Part shown: one piece after another, positions 58,533 through 64,000 of the stretch
Layout: each line of letters opens with the position of its first letter
How positions within the stretch are numbered: position 1 is the first letter of the stretch
From: Ktedonosporobacter rubrisoli
GTDB lineage: Bacteria; Chloroflexota; Ktedonobacteria; Ktedonobacterales; Ktedonobacteraceae
NCBI RefSeq assembly: GCF_004208415.1
Contig: NZ_CP035758.1
Coordinates: 2,728,001 to 2,792,000, forward strand
Length of the DNA stretch: 64,000 bases
Reading direction: 5' to 3'
The notes under the pieces: generated by a model
Told to the model about the DNA's origin: nothing
Database searches by the model: none
The model's input: only the letters and a program-made list of their open reading frames with translations
Position numbers and translations under genes: made by a program

Positions 58533-59660
58533 ATGCGATATGCTCTCGTTGCGCCTTTGGTGGCTCCGCTACGTGAACCGCATATTGGTGGCTCGCAGGC
58601 GCAGTTTGCCGATCTGGCTCAAGCGCTCTGTGCGCGCGGGCATGAAGTGACGCTCTTTGCTCACCATGATTCTGAGGTTCCTGGCGTTGATCTAGAACGT
58701 ATCAATGTGCCAGCCAGCGTGCAGCCTACTCTCTTTTCGGGTGAGCAGCAAGATGAGGCTGTAGGAAAGCTGACGCAAACTCGGCTTTTTTTTGAGTGTT
58801 TCTTGCGCCTTCAGCAGCGTAGAAAAGAGTTTGATCTCGTCCATATTCAATCCTTTGATTGGCCGGTCTTTGCTTTTAGCCAGTTTCTCTCTGATGTGCC
58901 GGTTATGCATACGCTACAGATAGCGGCGATTGATCCCGATATCAATCAGGTCTTGCATCTGCTTCATCAGCATGGCCATCCTCTAACCCTTGTAACAGTT
59001 TCGCAGGCGTGTGCTCGAACCTTCGCCGAGTTCACTTCAATAGATGAGGTTATCTATAATGGGGTCAACTGCCAAAGCATCCCATTTATGAAGGAAGTTC
59101 CCAGCGATGCTCCGCTTCTCTTCGCCGGACGGCTCGCGCCGGAGAAAGGGGTTGAAGAGGCAATAAAAATTGCTTTACAGGCTGGCAGACCTCTGCTGCT
59201 TGCGGGAGGCATCTATGATCAGTGCTATTTCCAGCAGATAATACGGCCGCTTCTCAGGCAGCATTCGCGTCAGCTAACCTATCTGGGACAGTTAGACCGT
59301 CCCTCACTCTGGAAACTTATGGGGCAGGCTCGGGGACTACTCTTCCCGATTCAGTGGGAGGAGGCCTTTGGTTTGGTGCCGGTCGAAGCTATGGCGGCCG
59401 GTACGCCCGTGATTGCCTTCAGGCGTGGCGCCGTTGAGGAAACTATTCTGCAGGGAGTGACAGGCTTTCTGGTTGAGCCAGGTGATTGTATGCAGGCCGC
59501 TGCTCTTGTGGAGAAGCTTTCTTCGCTGCGGCGAACAGATTGCCGCCAACATGTGGAGAGTCGTTTTTCGCTTGTGCGCATGGTGGATTGCTACGAGCAG
59601 TTATATGAGCGGTTGCGAATGCAGAGAGGCGAATATGAGCGAGAAGGATCAGGCGTATGA
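58533..59660 (+). CDS. Family 4-type glycosyltransferase
   Basis: 375 residues from the ATG at 58533, with GGAGG 8 bases upstream (a GTG at 58518 is the alternative). GT-B fold: N-terminal GGSQAQFADLAQALCARGHEV, donor-binding AGRLAPEKGVEEAI, and the EEAFGLVPVEAMAAGTPVIAF E-x7-E motif. It transfers a sugar from an activated donor, probably to a lipid or small molecule. It is followed 51 bp later by an unrecognised gene with which it is probably co-transcribed. Confidence 0.9.
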   Translation: MRYALVAPLVAPLREPHIGGSQAQFADLAQALCARGHEVTLFAHHDSEVPGVDLERINVPASVQPTLFSGEQQDEAVGKLTQTRLFFECFLRLQQRRKEFDLVHIQSFDWPVFAFSQFLSDVPVMHTLQIAAIDPDINQVLHLLHQHGHPLTLVTVSQACARTFAEFTSIDEVIYNGVNCQSIPFMKEVPSDAPLLFAGRLAPEKGVEEAIKIALQAGRPLLLAGGIYDQCYFQQIIRPLLRQHSRQLTYLGQLDRPSLWKLMGQARGLLFPIQWEEAFGLVPVEAMAAGTPVIAFRRGAVEETILQGVTGFLVEPGDCMQAAALVEKLSSLRRTDCRQHVESRFSLVRMVDCYEQLYERLRMQRGEYEREGSGV

Positions 59661-59711
59661 TATAAAAGCTCACCTATTCGTTTGAGGCTGCGATTGGAAA
59701 GGAGCAAATAT

Positions 59712-60683
59712 ATGACTGTTCTCCTACAATATTCAGCAGAGTCAGATAGGGCCATTACTTCTGCCGAACTTGTCAGCTGGCTGAAAAAGGCGCACTTCCA
59801 CTTAGAGCCGGCTATGCAGGAAGTTTGTGATCTTCTCTTGCAGACTAAAATTACTTACAGCTTCTCGGCAGTGGACGGGCAAGATGCTCTTATGGCTGGA
59901 TTAGAAAAAGGCTCTCAAGCTCTGCACGCGTGTCGCCAGAGGCGGGAGGCGTTTAACATGCTCTTTGGCTCCTGTATCGGAGATCCCTATGAAAATACCT
60001 TGGAGCGCTGGTCTGATCAGCTAACGGAGTATGAGCGGAACGTTTATCGAAATATCCAATCCCTCTGGCAGAATGCGGATATTGTTTTTACTGCTCTGGC
60101 CCAGACTGAAACCTTGCTTGCTGTGGATCAGCAAGCACGAGATGTGGAGCAGTGGTATGAGCAGTTTTTTGGCCTATTCACACCTGAAGGTTTTCAGCGG
60201 TCTCACGAGCCGCTAGAGATTCTTGCCTCCTGTATCCCTTTTCTGCAAGGCATCGTCGCGCAAGGGCATTTACCGCTCGATCCGGGGGCCGATTATTCCT
60301 TCTATAGAACACTAAAGCGAGGGCCAAAAAAGCATGGTGCGTTTAGCCATATTCTCCAGTGGCTTATCCTGTTGATTGTCCCACGTACGAGCATTAGCCG
60401 GCGGGGTGATTTGCTGGGTGATCTCTATAAGAAGACAGGACAGATCCTGGCCAGGGATACCCGAGAGCCTACTCATACAGCCTTGTGGACGACATTAGCA
60501 GACTTGCCAGCTAGCCAGGGCATACGGGTCGATGCAACGATGCCACAAGGAATCATGGTGCTTGTGGATGCTTGTTTCCCGCAAATTCAATGGCTTGAGT
60601 GCGAGATCGAAGTAATATATCTGGCCCAACTTAAGGAGCAAGGAGTATATGTTTATCCCTCACTGGGATCGAAATATATATAG
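59712..60683 (+). CDS. Unrecognised protein downstream of the glycosyltransferase
   Basis: 323 residues from the ATG at 59712 with AAAGGAG 8 bases upstream; an earlier start at 59682 lacks a site. Mostly helical with the segments EQWYEQFFGLFTPEGF, FYRTLKRGPKKHGAF and a hydrophobic FSHILQWLILLIVPR. I recognise no family. Gene order suggests a role with the glycosyltransferase. Confidence 0.75.
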   Translation: MTVLLQYSAESDRAITSAELVSWLKKAHFHLEPAMQEVCDLLLQTKITYSFSAVDGQDALMAGLEKGSQALHACRQRREAFNMLFGSCIGDPYENTLERWSDQLTEYERNVYRNIQSLWQNADIVFTALAQTETLLAVDQQARDVEQWYEQFFGLFTPEGFQRSHEPLEILASCIPFLQGIVAQGHLPLDPGADYSFYRTLKRGPKKHGAFSHILQWLILLIVPRTSISRRGDLLGDLYKKTGQILARDTREPTHTALWTTLADLPASQGIRVDATMPQGIMVLVDACFPQIQWLECEIEVIYLAQLKEQGVYVYPSLGSKYI

Positions 60684-60894
60684 ACAGCGAGCTATTCTTG
60701 CCTTCTTTATACTGATGCTAGAAGAAATTTGTTAGAGATTTGCATGGCTCCGGTTCCTCATCTGGCATGCCGATTCTCTTTTTTCTTCTTTGACTGACAG
60801 ATTGGAAAGGAGCGTGAGGAGATAAGAGATTAAGTCGGATAGAAATATGCTCTACGCCAATATAAGCTTTACAGAAGCCAGCTTTTTCACTTTA

Positions 60895-60975
60895 GGAGAG
60901 AGAGGACGTCAGTAGTCTGCTGCAAACAGTATTTGCCCTTTTTCACAGGCAAAACCAAGGGATGTCCTGGCTCTC
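60895..60975 (+). other. Possible structured leader upstream of folE
   Basis: GAGAG-AGGAC pairs with GTCCT-CTCTC (60964-60975) around an inner hairpin TTTGCC / GGCAAA (60932-60953). It could be a regulatory leader or a terminator-like structure; it does not match the known THF or preQ1 riboswitches. Confidence 0.3.
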
Positions 60976-61005
60976 GTTTCTTCTTAGAAGGAGGAGAGGA
61001 GCGTC

Positions 61006-61590
61006 ATGGTGGATGAAATTCTCCGTCCTACCACGCCACGCGTAGACTATGATACGTTAGTGCGTCTGGGTCGTGAGCTACTTGTCGCTATTGGTGAAGA
61101 TCCGCAACGGGAGGGAATCCAGGATACACCACGTCGCTGGGCAGATTGGTGGCGCGAATATATTGAATATGAACCAGGCACAACAGATACCAGCTTCACT
61201 TCTACCAGGGCTGGTCAACTGGTGTGCATATCGGGCATTCGAGTCTGGACACTCTGTGAACACCATTTGCTCCCGTTCTGGTGTGACGTTGCGATAGGAT
61301 ACCTGGTCAACGAGACGGTCTTAGGGCTTTCCAAGTTCGCACGTATTGCTCACCATTGTGCTCATCGCCTCCAACATCAAGAACAGCTTGGCCAGCATAT
61401 TGCTGATATGGTCAGTCAGATGGTGCAAACCGATGATGTCGCTGTATGCTTACGTGGAGAACATCTTTGTATGATGATGCGCGGAATCAAGACTCCCGCG
61501 CTCATTACTTCGACAGTAATGAGCGGCGCTTTTGAGCGGGAGAAAGAACTTCAATCCCAATTTCTCCATCTTGTGGCCCCTCATTTTTAG
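61006..61590 (+). CDS. folE: GTP cyclohydrolase I
   Basis: 194 residues. Zinc ligands Cys84 and His87 (TLCEHHLLPF) and Cys155 (HLCMMMRGI) are in place, as are GEDPQREGIQDTPRRWA and the LGLSKFARI helix. It converts GTP to dihydroneopterin triphosphate, the first step for folate and also for 7-deazaguanines such as queuosine. A strong ribosome site (GAAGGAGGAGAGGAG) precedes the ATG. The queuosine-precursor transporter gene 263 bp downstream points to the latter use. Confidence 0.95.
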   Translation: MVDEILRPTTPRVDYDTLVRLGRELLVAIGEDPQREGIQDTPRRWADWWREYIEYEPGTTDTSFTSTRAGQLVCISGIRVWTLCEHHLLPFWCDVAIGYLVNETVLGLSKFARIAHHCAHRLQHQEQLGQHIADMVSQMVQTDDVAVCLRGEHLCMMMRGIKTPALITSTVMSGAFEREKELQSQFLHLVAPHF

Positions 61591-61853
61591 GCAGTTTTAA
61601 GCTGCACAATATATCCTTGGCGTTTATCTCAGGATCGGCATATCCAAACTCAGGGCTAAAGCTCTCGGGTTTGAATATGCTGCTGTTCCGACAAGGCTAC
61701 CTCGTCAAGTCCTTCTAGAAATGTCATAGAGGAGATCGCCAGGAAGAGCTTCAACGTGTTAAAATGCACGGCGGGAATACAGGCGAGTGAATTTATGAGG
61801 CTTGCTAATTCTCTGCTCCAACAGCAAAATTTCCCGAGGTTAAGGAGACCTGG

Positions 61854-62543
61854 ATGAAAGCGTCTTTCTGGTTCGTAGCGCTGACTGCGCTTTTTGTGAC
61901 CTGTTTGCTTACTGCGAATATTCTTGCCGTTAAATTGATAACTATCTTTGGATTTGTACTTCCAGCCGGCGTAATTGTCTTTCCTTTAAGCTATCTTTTT
62001 GGCGATGTGCTTACCGAGGTCTATGGATATAAAGCGGCGAGATCGGTTATCTGGCTTGGTTTCTTTTGCAACTTGCTGGCTGTCATTGCCTTCTATCTTG
62101 GTGGTATTATTCCAGCCGCTCCCATCTGGCAGGATCAAGGCGCATATAACGCAATTTTGGGCTTTACCCCTGTTACGCTTCTTGCCTCGTTTATCTCCTA
62201 TATTATAGGTGAGTTTACTAATGCCTTTGTGCTGGCCAGATTAAAGATTGCTACGCAGGGGCGCTGGCTCTGGCTGCGCACGATTGGTTCAACCTTGATT
62301 GGCGAGGGCCTGGATTCTCTGATCTTTATTAGTATTGCGTTTTGGGGGCGAATTCCAACCTCGCTCCTGCTTACCACCATTCTGACGCAGTGGGCTTTTA
62401 AGGTGCTCTACGAGGTCGTTGCTACGCCTTTAACGTATGGTATTGTAGGCTTTCTAAAACGGCAGGAGCAATCCGATATCTACGACTATCATACTAACTT
62501 TAATCCGTTTGCCTTCTCTCTTCAGACCCAGAAGGAAAAGTAG
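61854..62543 (+). CDS. Queuosine precursor transporter (YhhQ/VUT family)
   Basis: 229 residues with six membrane helices and the YhhQ pattern: TANILAVKLITIFGFVLPAG, FPLSYLFGDVLTEVYGYKAA, and a C-terminal VATPLTYGIVGFLKR. The family imports preQ0/preQ1 or queuine. AAGGAG lies 7 bases before the ATG. It lies after folE on the same strand; no riboswitch was recognised in between. Confidence 0.92.
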   Translation: MKASFWFVALTALFVTCLLTANILAVKLITIFGFVLPAGVIVFPLSYLFGDVLTEVYGYKAARSVIWLGFFCNLLAVIAFYLGGIIPAAPIWQDQGAYNAILGFTPVTLLASFISYIIGEFTNAFVLARLKIATQGRWLWLRTIGSTLIGEGLDSLIFISIAFWGRIPTSLLLTTILTQWAFKVLYEVVATPLTYGIVGFLKRQEQSDIYDYHTNFNPFAFSLQTQKEK

Positions 62544-62607
62544 CGTAGCTTCATACAATACGAGGAAGAATTTGCAAATGCCCATGTACAGTTTTTGTGG
62601 GGATACG

Positions 62608-62638
62608 CCGATGCAAGCTCAGGAGGCGCTTGCATCGG
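62608..62638. repeat. Strong inverted repeat 1 after yhhQ
   Basis: CCGATGCAAGC and GCTTGCATCGG, perfect over 11 bp with a 9-base loop. No T-run. A terminator or processed RNA is possible. Confidence 0.6.
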
Positions 62639-62694
62639 GACGAAAGTCAAGAGGAAAGCGTACTATCTCGCTCAACACTGAAGATAGGATGCGA

Positions 62695-62722
62695 GGAGGT
62701 GGCTACCTGTATTGCCACCTCC
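62695..62722. repeat. Strong inverted repeat 2 after yhhQ
   Basis: GGAGGTGGC and GCCACCTCC, perfect over 9 bp, 56 bp after the first repeat. Confidence 0.6.
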
Positions 62723-62829
62723 AGGCGTAATCTGTGAGCCGCTTCACAGTAGGGTTCAACCTTAGCGGGCATTTCGTTGGCTATCTCGTTCCGGTGATAG
62801 CCCTTTCACCTGCCTTAGATAGGCTTATC

Positions 62830-63270
62830 TTAGTAAGATGAGCCTCGCACCTTTATGGGAGAGATGCGCAATGCCACCGGGTACTTCGCGGCAAACTGCT
62901 CCGGCGAGCCAAATTCGCTGGTCATCCAGTGACGATATTTCGCAAGATAAAGCTGGTGTTGATCAGCTGGAAGCTCTGCCGTGCTGAGCTGAGCATGGCC
63001 GGCAAAGACGATGATGCCAGAGCCGATCGGGTAGCCATTAAAATGCAATGCCACCTGGGAATTCTGGCGCACAAAATCCAGGCGTCTGGCATGAGCCAGA
63101 TTATAGACCAAAAAATTGGCTGCAGCCTCATCCCACCAGAACCAGACTGGAGCTGGCTGAGGCATCCCGCGCGTATCTACCGCCGTAAGCCATATGAGAT
63201 ACTCGTCTTGCAGGCGGCTCCGTACACTTTTCCCAAAGAATGTATTGTCATCCGGAAGCTGAAAGGTCAT
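62830..63270 (-). CDS. PPOX-class, probably F420-dependent oxidoreductase
   Basis: 146 residues, a split-barrel flavin/F420 fold of the pyridoxamine-phosphate-oxidase-like group: LIWLTAVDTRGMPQPAPVWF, ARRLDFVRQNSQVALHFNG and GIIVFAGHAQL. This layout matches the Rv3369-like subgroup that uses F420. Divergent from the HxlR regulator at 63444, 174 bp apart, a pairing often used for redox or quinone stress. Confidence 0.86.
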   Translation of the reverse strand: MTFQLPDDNTFFGKSVRSRLQDEYLIWLTAVDTRGMPQPAPVWFWWDEAAANFLVYNLAHARRLDFVRQNSQVALHFNGYPIGSGIIVFAGHAQLSTAELPADQHQLYLAKYRHWMTSEFGSPEQFAAKYPVALRISPIKVRGSSY

Positions 63271-63443
63271 TTTCTCTAGTCCTTTATTTCTTTAGAAATC
63301 GTTCTCATTCATTTCAGGAAAGGCGAGGACGAATGATGTCCTCGCGTTCTCCGTGATACTCGCCGGCTTGACACAAGCATACCATTGAGCTATCTTTATG
63401 ACAAGAACGCACAAAAAAGATAGGTACTCTCCGGGAGGAAAGT

Positions 63444-63809
63444 ATGAGTATACACGTAGAAGACCGCTTCTTTCAGTGTCCGGTCGATGCTGGACTGGCG
63501 CTGATGGCTGGAAAGTGGAAGCCGCGTATATTATGGAAATTGTATCGTTACCAGACCATGCGCTTTAGCCAGTTTAAACGCATGCTACCTGATATCACTG
63601 ATAAGATGCTCTCTCAGCAGTTACGTGAACTGGAAGCTGATGGGCTGATTACGCGGAAGGTCTATCCTGTGGTTCCTCCCAAAGTCGAGTATACACTTTC
63701 CACCTTTGGCAAGACGCTTGAACCAGTGATCGCGGCCATTGCGACCTGGGGCGAAACGCATGAGCAGGAGATTCGAGCGCATTTAGAGCCACACGACGTT
63801 ACTCCGTAA
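63444..63809 (+). CDS. HxlR family transcriptional regulator
   Basis: 121 residues, one winged helix: CPVDAGLALMAGKWKPRILW with the conserved Cys, MRFSQFKRMLPDITDKMLSQ, LRELEADGLITRKVYPVVPP. HxlR proteins often sense aldehydes or quinones through the Cys. GGAGGAAAGT precedes the ATG. It is divergent from the PPOX gene, which it likely controls. Confidence 0.93.
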   Translation: MSIHVEDRFFQCPVDAGLALMAGKWKPRILWKLYRYQTMRFSQFKRMLPDITDKMLSQQLRELEADGLITRKVYPVVPPKVEYTLSTFGKTLEPVIAAIATWGETHEQEIRAHLEPHDVTP

Positions 63810-64000
63810 GAGAGATTATCTGTGCATGTCGGTCCATAGTTAATTTAGGGTTCTGTTAAGTTCAGCGAGCCAATAGGTTCCATCTTATCAGGCAAACCCA
63901 TTGGCTCTGTCGGGAGCTTCCGCGAGATTGGCTAATCTTCTCTCCTTCAACCATCTTCTTCACGTACTCTTTAGCTATGCAATCTCGCCGCAGCTCGTGT
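63810..64000. other. Right-edge region
   Basis: No gene supported. A minus-strand coding-like stretch at the extreme end may be the 3' part of a gene outside the window. Confidence 0.3.

Overview
The window reads as a chromosome segment of a soil-type, spore- or filament-forming Gram-positive-like bacterium. The best guess is a Ktedonobacteria-like member of the Chloroflexota. The hints are a giant STAND-ATPase/BTAD activator, TIR-STAND proteins, an ISKra4-type transposase remnant, an F420-type PPOX protein, a T-box before pheST, lipoproteins without outer-membrane genes, and roughly 50% G+C with fairly loose gene packing. The taxonomic call is inference from gene content only. No rRNA, tRNA or CRISPR array was seen.

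Layout. 1-8.6 kb holds housekeeping and accessory genes: the end of a peptide-binding lipoprotein, a PLP decarboxylase, a CPBP protease, a membrane-bound HTH protein, an S9 peptidase and a small P-loop protein, plus remnants of a tyrosine recombinase and of a RibD/DHFR-like gene. 9.2-11.7 kb holds a TIR-STAND-FHA-membrane protein next to a stand-alone TIR protein, which look like a defence or signalling pair. At 12.1 kb there is an aminoglycoside-nucleotidyltransferase-like gene.

The centrepiece is 13.1-32.3 kb, a minus-strand block that looks like an undescribed biosynthetic gene cluster. A 1088-residue SARP/BTAD-type activator (29.0-32.3 kb) is followed by a promoter with three 11-bp-spaced direct repeats just upstream of a -10 box, the arrangement known for SARP operators. 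Downstream lies a tightly packed 12-gene operon: a 47-residue secreted-type peptide (too short for ordinary ORF calling), a 73-residue leader-like peptide, an ATP-grasp ligase, an orphan 499-residue protein, two tandem aconitases sharing near-identical DNA tracts, a carrier-protein/citrate-synthase fusion, a stand-alone adenylation enzyme, an MFS exporter, a class-V PLP enzyme, a DinB-fold thiol transferase-like protein and a PIG-L/LmbE amidase. The logic suggested is amino-acid activation onto a carrier, citrate-synthase/aconitase-type carbon chemistry, ATP-grasp ligation, and a thiol-conjugate processing trio reminiscent of LmbV/LmbE/LmbF in lincosamide assembly.

32.8-35 kb is a scar region with degraded ISKra4-family fragments around a visibly G+C-richer, signal-less substrate-binding-protein gene. 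35.3-43.4 kb holds two paralogous methyltransferases, a secreted GH114-like protein, a frameshifted AI-2E transporter, a formamidase and a hydrolase with a cysteine nucleophile elbow. 44.2-49.4 kb holds a DUF4097 lipoprotein, an ABC transporter pair, an orphan LanC-like cyclase and an amber-interrupted CPBP gene. 49.7-53.9 kb is promoter, T-box (Phe specifier), pheS and pheT. 54-64 kb holds a monooxygenase-fold protein, a WYL regulator, a pentapeptide membrane protein, a DUF190-four-CBS protein, a glycosyltransferase with an unknown partner, folE and a queuosine-precursor transporter, and a PPOX protein divergent from an HxlR regulator.
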